Source of the DNA: Triticum aestivum
Taxonomy: Eukaryota > Streptophyta > Magnoliopsida > Poales > Poaceae
Assembly: GCF_018294505.1 (NCBI RefSeq)
Contig: NC_057802.1
Location: forward strand, 550,041,834 to 550,105,833
DNA: 64,000 nt
Direction of reading: 5' to 3'
Each line of letters starts with the position of its first letter. The first letter of the stretch is position 1. Made by a program: the position numbers and the translations under genes. Of the stretch, positions 32,631-45,062 are shown in pieces. The notes beneath the pieces are model-generated. The model worked only from the letters and a program-made list of their open reading frames with translations. It searched no databases and had not been told where the DNA came from.

Positions 32631-33681
32631 CATGCAGGCATGAGGAATTGGCACACGCTTGCGAAGAAGAAGCATGTCATTGGCATTGAGAATGTCAAAT
32701 TCCTCAAGGATCACTTATGCGGAGCCTGTGAAGCTAGAAAGATGACCAAAGCTAAGCATCCAGCAAAGACAATCATGACTACCACTTGACCATTTGAATT
32801 GCTTCATATGGATCTTTTTGGTCCTAATCATTATTCTGCAGTTTCAAATGAAGCATCTCAATATGGCTTTGTTATTGTTGATGATTACTCTCGTTACACA
32901 TGGGTACACATTGTTACTTACAAACATGAAGTGCAGTAAGTCTTCAAACGATTTTCCTCGAGGGCTTCAACCAACCTTGGTGTGAAGATCAAGCACATCA
33001 GAAGTGAGAACTGAGTTCAAGAATTCTGGTCTTGATGACTATCTTGATGAACTTGGTATTACTCATGAGTTATCTTCTCCTTATACTCCTCAGCAGAATG
33101 GCGTCGTGGAGAGCAAGAACAGGACTCTTGCTGAGATGGCTCGCACTATGCTTGATGAATACAAAACGCCTCGTCGTTTCTAGATTGATGCAATTGATAC
33201 TGCGTGCCACATCATCAATAGAGTATATCTTCACAAATTCTTCAAGAAGACTGCCTATGAACTCCTCACTGACAAGAAACCCAATGTGAGTTATTTCAAG
33301 GTCTTCGGTGCTAAATGTTGGATTAGAGATCCTCATCACAACTCAAAATTTGCACCGAAAGCACATGAAGGTTTTATGCTTGGTTACAGAAAGGACTCGC
33401 ACACCTATAGAGTCTTCAACAACGTTCTTCACAAGGTTGTTGAAACTGTAGATGTGCGGTTCGATGAAACTAATGGCTCGCAAAGAGAGCACCTACCTTC
33501 TGTGATAGATGAACCAGCACCTGAGGAATCTATCAAGTTCAAGGCTACTGAGGATGTCATTCCGACCGAAGAATCTGCTGAAGAATTCATTCCAGAACGT
33601 GAAGAACGTCGAGCTAATGCACCTGAAGAAAATGCTGAAGAAAATGGTGCTGAAGAAAATGCTGATCAAATTCCTCGATGA
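32616..33681 (+). pseudogene. Maximus integrase
   Basis: The zinc-binding HRRLGH and C-x2-C (CGACEA) region lies at 32620-32760. It is followed by the rve core with HMDLFGP (first Asp, about 32806), an RSEN piece just before a frameshift near 33010, and the Glu-bearing PYTPQQNGVVESKNRTL region (33080-33130). The C-terminal domain continues at 33286-33681 and ends in an acidic Glu-rich tail with APEENAEEN repeats. Stops include one at the start of the core, one at HEVQ-stop-VF, and one where a Trp is expected (about 33181). At least one indel is also present. Not functional. Confidence 0.8.
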
Positions 33682-34319
33682 CAACCAGCTCATCCTCGCG
33701 TTGCAAAAGAAGTGCAAGTTGAAAAGATCATCGATGACATTGAAGCACCAGGTCCTCTCACACGCTCAAGAGCTTCACATTTATCTAACTTTTGTGGGCA
33801 CTTTGCTTTTGTCTCTATCACAGAGCCCACTAAGGTAGATGAAGCATTTATGGAGCCTGAGTGGATTCAAGCTATGCAAGAAGAATTACATCAGTTCAAG
33901 CTCAACAACGTCTGGGAACTGGTCAAACGTCCAGATCCTCGCAAGCACAATATCATTGGCACAAAGTGGATCTACCGCAACAAGCAACATGAAAATGGCC
34001 TTGTGGTGAGGAATAAGGCACAACTTGTAGCTCAGGGCTACACACAGGTTGAAGGAATTGATTTCGATGAAACTTTTGCACCTGTTGCTTGACTTGAGGC
34101 CATTCGCATATTACTTGCCTATGCTAACCATCATGATATCACCTTATATCAAATGGATGTGAAAAGTGCATTCCTCAATGGTAAGCTTGAGGATATATGT
34201 TGCTCAACCCCCAGGTTTTGAAGATCCAAAGCATCCTGACAAAGTGTTCAGACTTTATAAGGCCCTCTATGGCCTCAAGCAGGCCCCTCGGGCGTGGTAT
34301 GATACTTTGAAGGAATTCC
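33682..34319 (+). pseudogene. Maximus reverse transcriptase, part 1 (before the Gypsy B insertion)
   Basis: The frame 33712-34092 enters RVT_2 with EPEWIQAMQEELHQFKLNN and GTKWIYRNKQ, ending at a TGA where an Arg is expected (FAPVA-stop-LEAI). After a frameshift near 34190 the frame 34166-34351 covers [11 protein letters not shown] and [16 protein letters not shown]. The homology stops at 34319, inside KEFL, where element B begins. The rest continues at 50563. Confidence 0.9.
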
Positions 34320-35203
34320 TGTCGGATGTGGGGTTCCGGCAAAACCCTTAAGGTTCGAACTCTGGGGTGCGCGCGAAGTCTTTCCCTCCTACCGATCCAC
34401 GCCCTAGCTCACCAAGATCTCGCGGACAAACTCGACAAACTCGCAACACAGAAAGACACGAGATTTATACTGGTTCGGGCCACCGTTGTGGTGTAATACC
34501 CTACTCCAGTGTGGTGGTGGTCGATTGCCTCTTGGCCTGATGATGAACAGTACAAAGGGAAGAACAGCCTCCTGAGGTTGAGGTGTTCTTGTGCTCGGTG
34601 AACTGGCGGATGAGAACTCTGTCTCCTCTACTGTGGTGGCTAGCTCTACTTATATAGACCCTAGTCCTCTCCCCAAATATTGAGCGGGAAGGGAGCCAAC
34701 AACGGCGGGCGAATTTGAAGGGGGACAGCTAGTACAAGCTATCCTGACAAAAGTGGTCTTCGCCTGCGAAAGGCTCTGGTGGTGACGCCGTCTTGGGCTC
34801 CACGATGACCTCCGTCCTACCGTCCTTCTGGTCTTGGTCTCGTTGCACCGATATGGCAACCTTTGCCTGATGCCTCGGTACTCCTCGCCTGTGCTTGCCT
34901 CCTTAGCACCAAAGAGGAAACAAGGACGCTGCGCGCGCTGGCGCCCGCCTGGTGCCGATCGTCATGGCTCATGTCATGGGAGCCTCGTGAAGTTTGCCCC
35001 GCCTTGATATCTCCACTCCTTGTGAGCCTGCCTGGCTAGGCCACTCCTGAGGAGGTCTTGCGTCGTCCGCCTTGCGAGGCTTGGCCCTCGCGAGGGTCTT
35101 CGGTGCCTTGTTGATGAAGATGGGCCGTACGGCCTGCAGACTTAGCCACGCCGTGGGCCGCAGGCAGGCAAGTCTGGGGACCCCCGTTCCCAGAACACCG
35201 ACA
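34320..35203 (-). repeat. Gypsy B 3' LTR
   Basis: The 884 bp LTR has ends TGTCGG...CCGACA. Minus-strand TATATAAG lies near 34649-34656. GC-rich sequence just inside (35204-35217, minus strand GGGCCCGGGGCTAC) is the likely polypurine tract. Confidence 0.9.
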
Positions 35204-35494
35204 GTAGCCCCGGGCCCAAGGTGCGCTCGGGCTTGGCTTCGCGGTGAAGCCAAGGGTCATGTACGGAGTGCCGCGGGCCCCCAAAGCCTGCGGCTTCGGT
35301 TGACGCGTGGCGGTTGATTGGACGTGGGCGTCTCCGCTTCCCCATGCTGCCTTTGAATCCGCCTGGCTACGCGGCCCCCGCAGCCTACACAGTTATTCCT
35401 CCGCCGCCTGCGCCCTGCTTCCCCAATCTTCCTGCTTCCTCGAGACTCTGCTTCTCTTCTCCAATCTGACCTGCCCTCTGCCCACTTCGTAGCC
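35204..35494 (+). other. Upstream region of the Gypsy B extra ORF
   Basis: This is GC-rich, then CT-rich leader-like sequence before ATG 35495. I see no clear TATA box, in contrast to the Fatima-like ORF at 37437. It includes the polypurine tract of the element on the other strand. Confidence 0.4.
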
Positions 35495-36422
35495 ATGGCA
35501 CCGAAACAAGCAGATAAGGGAAAGAAGCTCTTGTCTCCGCCAAGCGCTCCTCCGGCCGTCGAGCCGGCGCTAGGTCGATCCCGAGTGCTCAACGACATGC
35601 CATGGATAAGGTGCGTCCGATGCTTTCTTCTGGCTTCAACGAGTGGGGAGATATGGTGGCTTGGCCTGCGTCTCGCACTCGCATGGCCCGGGCAGCCACT
35701 GAAGTCCCAATCTTCATAGACGCCCTCTGGGTTGGCCTGATTCCTCCCTTCTCCGCCTTCTTCAACGCGGTGCTCGAGCATTATCAGATCCACATGCTGC
35801 ACCTTGACCCTCAGTCTGTGACCCTTCTTGCCGTCTTCGCCTTCTTGTGTGAAGCCATGGTGGGCATCGCTCCCTCGGTGGCCCTTCTCCGCCATTTCTT
35901 CTCGTTGCATCTAGCTGATCCTCGTCAGAGCTCGGGGTGCGTGAGCTTCCAGGCCGTGGCCGCGACGGCGGGCGCGGGGATTGACTTCGAGCTTCCTTCA
36001 TCCACGAGCGAGTTCCATACACGATGGGTGTTTGTTGATGCCGGCGTGCTCAGCCCTCTGCTCCAAGTTCCGGCGGGGCCTGCTATTCCAAACTCCGTCT
36101 GGGGCCATCAGAAGCTCACGAGCCCCCGCCTTGCTCCCGTCTGGGCTAGGCTGAGGAGGTTGAAGGACCGCGGCGTGACTGTGCCTATGGTGGTGAAGGA
36201 GTTCGTCAAGCGCCGAGTCGCACCGCTTCAGCGCCATTCCCGCCCAATGTGGGACTTGCTCAGCAGTCAGGACCATATGAGGTTTCAGGAGAAGGGGCTT
36301 CCTCTTACGACGCGGCAAACGGTGCTCACGGTCCTATCGGGTGTCCCTCTGCCGGACGACATGCCCAGGAATAGCTGCCTGCTGTACCGCTGCGAGAACA
36401 AACCCGCATTTGCCGCTGTCGC

Positions 36423-36885
36423 TGTCAAAACCGGCGGATCTCGGGTAGGGGGTCCCGAACTGTGCGTCTAAGGCGGATGGTAACAGGAGGCAGGGGACAC
36501 AGTGTTTACCCAGGTTCGGGCCCTCTCGATGGAGGTAATACCCTACTTCCTGCTTGATTGATCTTGATGATATGAGTATTACAAGAGTTGATCTACCACG
36601 AGATCGTAGAGGCTAAACCCTAGAAGCTAGCCTATGGTATGATTGTTGTTGTCCTATAGACTAAACCCTCCGGTTTATATAGACACGGAGGGGGCTAGGG
36701 TTACACAGAGTCGGTTACAAGGGAGGAGATCTTCATATCCGTATTGCCAAGTTTGCCTTCCATGCCAAGGAGAGTCCCATCCGGACACGGGTCAAAGTCT
36801 TGAGTCTTGTATCTTCATAGTCCAACAGTCCGGCAGAAGTATATAGTCCGGCTGTCCGAGGACCCCCTAATCCAGGACTCCCTCA
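36423..36885 (-). repeat. Fatima-like 3' LTR
   Basis: 463 bp, TGTCAAAACC...CCCTCA in plus-strand view. The minus-strand TATA lies near 36674-36682. The polypurine-like stretch TTTAGGGGCTAC (minus strand, 36886-36897) abuts it. Confidence 0.9.
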
Positions 36886-37317
36886 GTAGCCCCTAAACCA
36901 GGCTTCAATGACGATGAGTCCGGCGCGCAGATTGTCTTGGGCATTGCAAGGCGGGTTCCTCCTCCGAATACTCCATAGAAGATTTTGAACAAGGATAGTG
37001 TCCGGCTCTGCAAAACAAATTCCACATACCACCGTAGAGAGAATAATATTCCCAGAAATCTAATCTGCTGACGCATTTTGCCGCATGACATCACACCACG
37101 GCCCGGTCATTATTCGAACCGTTTTTCACAACCAGCCGCTGCACATATCGCGAGGCGGTTTCCTTGGCACGTCTTATCGAAGCAGAGATCGTGTCCCCTT
37201 ATCACGGGATTCTCATCAATACGGGTGTGGGTAACCCAACCGCGCCATCAATTACAGCGCTTGGGGAATAAGCGATTTTACCAGGTGAGTGGGGAGGCGC
37301 ATCGCCTCTTCCGCCCT

Positions 37318-37324
37318 TATAAAG
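37318..37324 (+). promoter_or_regulatory. TATA box for the antisense ORF of the Fatima-like element
   Basis: TATAAAG within CCCTTATAAAGGGAC lies 119 bases before the ATG at 37437. A CT-rich leader (CTCTTTTCACCC, TCCTCAAACC) follows, which is how grass promoters usually look. It points opposite to the element's LTR promoter. Confidence 0.65.
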
Positions 37325-37436
37325 GGACAAGGATTCACTCTTTTCACCCATGCCTTCTTCCTCCTTGCTCATCCACTCTCGTGCACTCGAGCTCCAGCGC
37401 CCAAGTTCGCGTTTTCCTCCTCAAACCACTCCAAGC

Positions 37437-40400
37437 ATGTCTGGAGCGGGAGGCAGGTGGATGGTCTCCTCCGTCACGGAGAACATCACAAAGCTACGGC
37501 GAGCCGGATATCTAGCCGCGGATATCGCACACCAGCTTCCAGATGCAGGGCAGATCATCCCTACGCCAGAGCCCCATGAGAGGGTAGTTTTCCTTACCCA
37601 CTTCGTCCGCGGACTGGGATTTCCCCTCCACCCGTTTGTCCGCAGGCTCATGTTCTACTACGGGCTGGATTTCCATGATCTGGCCCCCAATTTCATCCTC
37701 AACATCTCGGCGTTTATCGTCGTGTGCGAGGCCTTCCTCCGCATCAGGCCCCACTTCGGCCTATGGCTGAAGACCTTCAATGTTAAACCGAAGGTGGTGG
37801 TCGGTCAGCAAGCAGAGTGCGGAGGCGCCATGGTGGGCAAAATGCCTAATGTCACCTGGCTCGAAGGCTCCTATGTGGAGACCATAAAAGGGTGGCAATC
37901 GGGGTGGTTCTACATCACCGAGCCGCGCGACACCAATTGGATGGCGGCCCCCGAATTCCGATCCGGAATCCCCACGCGGCTCACCTCTTGGAAAGAGAAG
38001 GGCCTGTCCTGGGGTTCCCCGGTAGAGCTGACCAGACTCCAGAAATGCATCAGAAACATGATGAGCAAGAAAATCAAGCTCGTCAACGTGGTCCAGGTCA
38101 TGCTCTTCCGCCGGATCCTCCCGTGTTAACGACGAGCATTCAATTTGTGGGAGTTCGACCCGGCCGAGCACCAGACGCTGCGAGAGCTCGTCGACACGAC
38201 GCACAAGGACGTCTGGAAGGTGCTGTTCAAGGGCGTCGAGGTACCTCCTCCCCTTACCGAGGACCGCGGACTCAGCGCAAAGTGTCCTGCCAATCCGGTG
38301 AGTTTTTCATATCTCATAGGATGTTTATTTTCCCCAGTTTAATTATGTGCGGGATCTAAGCCTCCATGCTATTTAACAGGACTGGGTAGAGACAGCGGAG
38401 CATATCGATTGCCCAGCCCCCCAGCCTGAAGATCCTGCAGATGCTCTCCTAACGGAGATGCTGGTTCCGGCGCCTTACGAGGTGCCAGTGAAGAAGGCCA
38501 CGGGGACCCGAAAGGGTCTCTGGCGCAGGGTTATATCGGACTCAACGTCCGAAAACTCCGAGGCGCACTCCTCCCACGAAAACGAGGAGGAGGAAGAGGA
38601 AAGTTCTCCCCCCCAGCCGGGGGGGGGAAAGAAAAGGAAGGCAGCCCCAACCGGGGAGGCCGAAGGGTGCAAGAAGGGAAGGACCCTCCTCCCGGACTGC
38701 TCCACGACGGCCGCCTACAGCAACGACGAGTGGTTGCCCAGGGACAACCCCCTGGCGAAGTCGTAAGTATCCGGATTCCATAGTGATTCATGGTATGTTT
38801 TATTGCACTGCTTCTCATCACGCCGAACATGATTATGCAGTCCATCCCGAGCCCATATCGACGTATCTTCGTCGAATGGTTCTTTGGACCCGTCGGGTAT
38901 GAATACCGATTCACTTCCGACCGCCTCCACCCCTCGCCCTACGGACAACGTCGAGGTGTTGTCTCAAAGGGCACCGAGCCGAGGGGATGTAGTCCTGGAG
39001 GCGCCTCAAGGCGACGTTCCGGACCCTGGGTGCAAGGGGAGCAAGACTCCCATGGGCTCCGAATTCGGCCCCCAGCCGAACACTGCGCCGGAACCTCCAG
39101 TGGTTCCTGACTCTGTCAGGCGACCCCCCGTTAAGAGGGGCAAGCCGCCTGTGCCGGTGGCCTCTGTCCATCCAGAGGCATCGGATAACTTGCTGGAAGC
39201 GCTTCACGGCGCTTCCATTGACGAAGAGCACCGCACTATCATGAGTGCGGTGGTCAAGAAGGTTCAGCCTGCCAAGAGCGGACTGACTGAAGCCTGTGCC
39301 AGCCTCCTAACAGGCTTTGAGGTAAGTGACCATATTATAAGAGAATGTTACCTCATAGACACTAGCCCCTGATGCTCTGTTCGGCGTTTGCGAAGAAAGG
39401 CCGAATAGAGGATCAAATAATAACCGCAGGAGTCTAATCGAAATATGTCTATGTGCATATGCAGGCTTCACTGCTAGCCGCTGCCGCATGTACTGCGGAG
39501 GTCGCCGCACTGAAGCGGGACCTTGAGCAGTCCAAGGAAGAGCTCGGCCTTGCCAAAAGGCAGCTCGAAGAGAACAAAGGTAAGTTATACCCCGTCTGTA
39601 TGTTGATAAGAAAAAACAAGGGTGGTTGCTTAGATCATAGGATCGTCATGAATTTTGCCAGGGGCCACGACCGAAGTGGCAACCCTGAAGAAGGCGCTGA
39701 CCGAGGCTGAGGACAAGGCGGCCAAGGAGCGCATTGAACGGGAAAAACAAGAGGCCCGGATGGGCGAGGTGCAGCAAGAGCTCCAGGCTCTCGTCAAGAA
39801 ACACGAGTCCTTGGAGCTTGACTCGAAGACGCGAGAGTCCGAGCTTGCGACGGCCCTCGAAAGCGCACAACATGCCAAGGCCGAAGCCCAAAAGGCCCTC
39901 CAGGAAATTGAGGCGGTTAAGAAGATAGCGACGGGTAAGGCATTCAGTATGCAAAGCAAGCATGTGAGAGAAAATTTCCTTTTACTTACCCGAGTTCGGA
40001 GCTCTCCAGGAGCGTTCGCAGATCTACCCCGCAGTGTATCAGATGCCGCGGAATTCTACCGGGCTGAGGAGGGGAGCTCGACGGAGAAGTTGTTCTGGTC
40101 TTAGTATACTGGGACCGAACACCCTATGCCCTTGAGCGACCAGCTGAAGCAACTGGTCGAGCTCCACAAGGCGGCCGAACAGGCCATGAAGGGTCTTATA
40201 GTTCGGATGTAGCCTGGCGATCCCCTACCCGATAGCTACTTCGGCCTGGTGAGGCGGCTTGTGAATGCCTGCCCACGGCTTGAAGTCATAAAGCGGTCCG
40301 TCTGCATCGAGGGCGCGCGCAGGGCTTTTGCCCGAGCAAAGGTGCACTGGGCGAAGCTGGACGCCGAGAAGCTAGTGAAGGAGGGGCCGCCAGAAGGCAA

Positions 40401-40494
40401 GGAGCATCGCCACCCTGAGATGTATTATAACAGTGTCCTGAAGGGTTCTCGCCTTGTGGCAGAGGAATGTACTAAGGATGTAATATTCGAATGA
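37437..40494 (+). pseudogene. Fatima-like antisense extra ORF, about six exons (Transposase_28-like)
   Basis: Exons with GT/AG borders can be placed at 37437-38297, 38380-38762, 38841-39321, 39465-39579, 39662-39934 and one starting near 40000 and ending at 40494. Exon 1 carries the PF04195-like region (GLGFPLHPFVRRLMFYYGLD, then FIVVCEAFLRIRPHFGLW). Exon 2 is acidic with a basic cluster like a nuclear localisation signal (GGGKKRKAA). Exons 4-5 are coiled coil. The last exon ends with a conserved HPEMYYNSVLKGSRLVAEE tail. Stops lie at 38127, 40102 and 40210, all at places where one C-to-T or G-to-A change from Gln or Trp would explain them. Function unknown. Confidence 0.8.
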
Positions 40495-40499
40495 ATGTA

Positions 40500-41690
40500 C
40501 TCATGCGATACTGTAATATGAAACGAGTTCATTTGTGCTACGCAACGCTTGTGAATTTAAAATATTACCTTCTGTGCAGCCGTTTATAAAATCTGAGAGT
40601 TGGCCAGTCATCGGCTTCTGCCCCCATGTAACTAGTACTGAGGTGTTCGGGATAAACCTAAGCACTCTTTATCCCAATTTTGGGTCCTTCGAGGGAGGTG
40701 TTCAGCACAACGAACCAGGCAATCGGACTATAAGGCTTTATCACTCTCACTTAGCCATAGAAGTCTACAATTTTAAATTTTGGCGAAGCCCCTAGTATTT
40801 GGAAGGCCGAATTTGGGGCGGTATATACGCATAAGTCGGGCAAGGCCGACTCCTCGCCCGAAGCGGAAAAAGTCTTTAAGGACTTGAGACCTCTCGAACA
40901 GCGACCAGCTCTCGCCTTATCATGACAGTTAGTTTTTGGCTTTCTCTACTGAGGTGCTTGTCCGGAAGAACTGGGACACAATCGCAGTAGTTCTCCCAGC
41001 GCTACCTTAGCCGATATTACGGAACGTAAGGTACCAAAACATGGGAGCCGGGCAAACCCAACTATTGACCCAAGACATGATTCGGAGTTGATGCATATAA
41101 TGCTTTAAGTTCGGGGTGCCGCACTGTCGAAAGTGTTCGGACTTCTCACGTCGTATTATGGGGTATACTGAAGCCCCTGGCGTACTGGTCGTACCAGAAT
41201 GTACGGGTGCAAGTTGTCGTAAATAAACAGACAAGAAAAAAGAAGGGTAATGCAATTATAGACTAATGCTACACATTGTTATTTAAATAATATGTCGAAG
41301 CGTACTAATGCAAGTAGTGCAATAAGCAAAAAATAGGACTATTTGACATGTCCTATCCAAGGATAAGCTGCGTATGGGTATTAAAAATGGGTACTTCGAT
41401 TGTTATCAGAGACCACCTGGGGATTCCCTTGTATGTATTAGCTTCTTGCCTCCTTGGTTGTTCCTTCCCGTAATGTGTCCAGCAATCAGACTGCCGGAAA
41501 GGGCTTCCAGAGAGTAAGGTCCCGAAAGAGAGGAAATGATAAAGGTATACAACCCCTGGGGCGGTTGAGCCGCATTGTGGGACGTGCCCTGGTCGTGCCC
41601 CCGCCTATGCCCATGGTATTTTTAGTGCGTAATTATGTACGCGCGGCACAGCTTTCGTCGCTTGACTGGGACTAGGACGGCGGCGGAATT
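40500..41690. other. Spacer of the Fatima-like element
   Basis: Between the end of the antisense ORF and the end of the gag-protease frame there is no coding region I can support. In an autonomous relative, RT, RNase H and integrase would lie in this position. Confidence 0.6.
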
Positions 41691-41691
41691 G

Positions 41692-44600
41692 CTAGGCAAG
41701 CTCTGAACGTGCCAGGCGATCCTGTTGCAGGTTACTCCGGACTCGCTTGAAGGTGTCTGGCAGCTTTATCGCCGAATTGGCGGTTTGCCTTGAAAGGCTG
41801 CTTTGTGCCTCAGCTGCGAGGGCCGCCATGTGCTCCTCCGTGCGGAGCGAGCGTTCTGTGTTTCCATTAACTGTTATAACCCCATGAGGTCCTGGCATTT
41901 TGAGCTTGAGGTATGCATAATGCGGTGCCGCATTGAATCTCGCAAATGCGGTTCGCCCGAGCAATGCGTGATAGCCACTGCGGAACGGGACGATATCGAA
42001 GATTAACTCCTCGCTTCGGAAGTTGTCCAGAGATCCGAAGACCACTTCCAGTGTGATTGAGCCCGTGCAATGGGCCTCTACACCTGGGATGACACCTTTA
42101 AAGGTGGTTTTAGTGGGTTTGATCCCCGAGGGGTCTATGCCCATTTTGCACACTGTATCCTGATAGAGCAGGTTCAGGCTGCCGCCGCCGTCCATAAGGA
42201 CTCGGGTGAGGTGAAATCCGTCGATGATGGGGTCAAGGACCAATGCGGCAGATCCTCCATGACGGATACTAGTGGGGTGGTCCCTACGATCGAAGGTGAT
42301 CGGAAAAGAGGACCATGGGTTGAACTTTGGGGCGACTGGCTCCATCGCATAGACGTCCCTTAGTGCACGTTTCCGTTCCCTCTTGGGGATGTGGGTTGCG
42401 TATATCATGTTCACCGTTTTCACTTGTGGAGGGAACCTCTTCTGTCCTCCTGTGTTCGGCGGCCAGGGCTCCTCCTCGTCGTCGCTATGCAGCCCCTTGT
42501 CCCTGTTTTCGGCATTCAACTTGCCGGCCTGCTTGAACACCCAACATTCTCTGTTGGTGTGATTGGCTGACTTATCGGGGGTGCCGTGAATTTGACACGA
42601 GCGATCGAGTATGCGGTCCAAACTGGACGGGCCCGGATTGCTTCTTTTGAATGGCTTCTTCCGCTGACTGGATTAAGAGCCGCTGAATCCGGCATTGACT
42701 GCCGTGTCCTCGGCGTTGTCGCCGTTGTTGCGGCGCTTGTGTCTGTTACGACGCGGTCTGCCGTTAGTATCCTTTGTATCTGAAGTGCCATGACTTCTTG
42801 ATGTGTTGTTGCTGCGAGCCAGCCAGCTGTCTTCGCCCGTGCAAAAGCAGGTCATGAGTGTCGGGAGGGCTGCCATAGACTTCGGCTTCTCCTGGCCGAG
42901 GTGCCGGGCGAGCCACTCATCACGGATGTTATGCTTAAATGCCGCTAAGGCCTCTGCATCCGGACAGTCGACAATTTGGTTTTTCTTAGTTAGGAACCGG
43001 GTCCAGAATTGCCTGGCCGATTCCCCTAGCTGCTGAGTTATATGGCTCAAGTCATTAGCATCCGGTGGTCGCACATAAGTGCCCTGGAAGTTGTCAAGGA
43101 ATGCATCTTCCAAATCCTCCCAACTGCCAACGGAGTCTGCTGGCAAGCTATTCAGCCAATGCCGAGCTGGTCCTTTGAGTTTTAGTGGGAGGTACTTGAT
43201 GGCATGTAAATCATCACCGCGAGCCATGTGGATTTGGAGGAGGAAATCCTCGATCCATACCGCGGGGTCTGTTGTACCATCATATGATTCAATACTTACG
43301 GGTTTAAAACCCTCTGGGAATTCGTGATCCATTACTTCATCAGTGAAGCATAGGGGGTGTGCGGCGCCTCTGTGCCGGGCTATATCACGGCGCAGTTCAT
43401 ATGAGTCTTGTCTGCTGTATTTGGCCCGACTAGATTTGCTTTTAGTGTATCCGGCGTGACGGTCATCGTCCCGCGTTGGTGCGCGCCCCCGTGATCCGTA
43501 GATCGATCTTTCATGTTTTGTGTTGTTTTCCAATACATCTCGCAGGTCCCGCGTGTTGCCCAGGGCCTTGGTATTTTTGTTTGATTGGCGGCGGGGTGCG
43601 GGCTGGACTTCGGGCTGAAATGCCTCTCTGTCTCGGCCACGAGGTGGTCGATCAGCCGCATCATACGCTGGTGATGTAGGTTTCAATGCTTCCTCCTCGA
43701 GTTGAGGTAGTAACCTGCGCTTTGGATAACTCTTGGTTGGGCGCTCGAGTTCGTATTCCTCGGCTGCCAGGACTTCGGTCCATCTATCCGCTAATAGATC
43801 TTGATCAGCTCGAAGCTGTTGTTGCTTTTTCTTCACGCTGTTTGCTGTGGCTATAAGCTGGCGCTTGAAGCGCTCCTGCTCGACGGGATCCTCAGGCATG
43901 ACAAATTCTTCATCGCCGAGGCTCACTTCGTCTTCGGAGAGAGGCATGTAATTGTCATCCTCTGATTCTCAGTTTGCTGCCTGTTCTGGAGGGCTAGCTT
44001 GTTCATCCTCCCGCTCGAGGTCTGGCTGGAGGGGATTATCGTCGTCTTCGGCACTATCCGTAGCGTTGTTGTCTCTTGTGCCGGTATCGCTGCTTTTGCT
44101 ATGGCGAGACTTAGAGCGGCGCCGCTGACATCGGTGCTTGGGTTGCTTCTTGGAGAGATTATCCTCTGTTGTCTTGTCGCCATCCCCTTCTTTGGGGGTG
44201 TCCACCATGTATATGTCATATGATGAGGTGGCCGTCCAGCGCCCTATGGGCGGTGGTTCTTGTTCGTCTCCTGCATTGTCGTCCATACCGTCGATGTCTT
44301 CGGAGCCGAAGTCGAGCATGTTGGTTAAATCGTCGACAGTGGCTACTAAGTGGGTGGTGGGTGGGGCGCGAATTTCTTCGTCGTCCGCATCCCATTCTAG
44401 CCAGACATAGTTCGGCCAAGGGTCTCCCGACAGGGAGAGAGACTTCAACGAGTTTAGTACGTAGCCAAAAGGCGAGTGCTGAAAGATATCCGCGGAGGTA
44501 AACTCCATGATCGGTGCCCAATCGGATTTGATGGGCACGGACACAAGCGGCTCGGAGTCCGTGGCCGGGGACGAATCCAATGGTTCGGCAACACATGTCT

Positions 44601-44850
44601 CGTAGGAGGTAAGGTCAGTATTCGGCGCTATTGCCACTGAGTGTGCGGCCTCCATGGCGGGGTCCATCCACCCGTCCATAGATGGCGCAATTTGTTCCAG
44701 ATTGAGGGCCGGAGTAGTTGCAGGTGTGATCTCCCGAACACAGTCCGACGGCAGAGCTACAACATGCTCGTCCTGATTGTGCGGCGCACCTGACATGGGC
44801 TCGAATCCGTTGAAGATCAAGTCTCCGTGGATGTCGGCAGTATAGTTCAA
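41692..44850 (-). pseudogene. gag: Fatima-like gag-protease polyprotein, one frame with two stops
   Basis: The minus-strand frame from ATG 44850 stays in phase to the stop at 41692, with in-frame stops at about 43969 and 42673. The first third is an acidic, low-complexity N-terminus. The middle (43400-42850) is a Retrotrans_gag domain with AVWIEDFLLQIHMARGDD and LKGPARHWLNSLP. A Cys/His region (CQIHG...HTNRECW) lies near 42590-42540. The aspartic protease has VLMDGGGSLNLLY near 42200, where Tat elements usually have D-G-G-S-S, so one active-site Ser may be changed. The frame ends after the protease, with no RT behind it. Confidence 0.85.
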
Positions 44851-45039
44851 GTTTCCAAACCTGACCTGATGGCCAGGGGCGTAGCTCTCGATCTGCTCCA
44901 GATGGCCAAGGGAGTTAGCCCGCAGTACGAAGCCGCCGAATACGAAGATCTGTCCGGGGAGGAAAACCTCACCCTAGATCGCGTCGTTGCCGATGATCGA
45001 AGGAGCCATCAAGCCTTACGGTGACGACACAATGGAACT

Positions 45040-45060
45040 CTCAATGAAAGCACCAATGTC
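45040..45060 (-). promoter_or_regulatory. Putative primer-binding region of the Fatima-like element
   Basis: The minus strand after the LTR reads CCGACATTGGTGCTTTCATT. This is the usual position, but I cannot name the tRNA with confidence. Confidence 0.4.
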
Positions 45061-45062
45061 GG

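Noticed and set aside
35257..35910. Minus-strand frame of 217 codons opposite the Gypsy B extra ORF
   Set aside because: It overlaps the recognised plus-strand domain and has no recognisable features; GC-rich shadow.
36413..36427. Alternative LTR border one repeat earlier (CGCTG TCGCTG)
   Set aside because: TG...CA ends and comparison of the two LTRs support 36423; the alternative gives no better target duplication.
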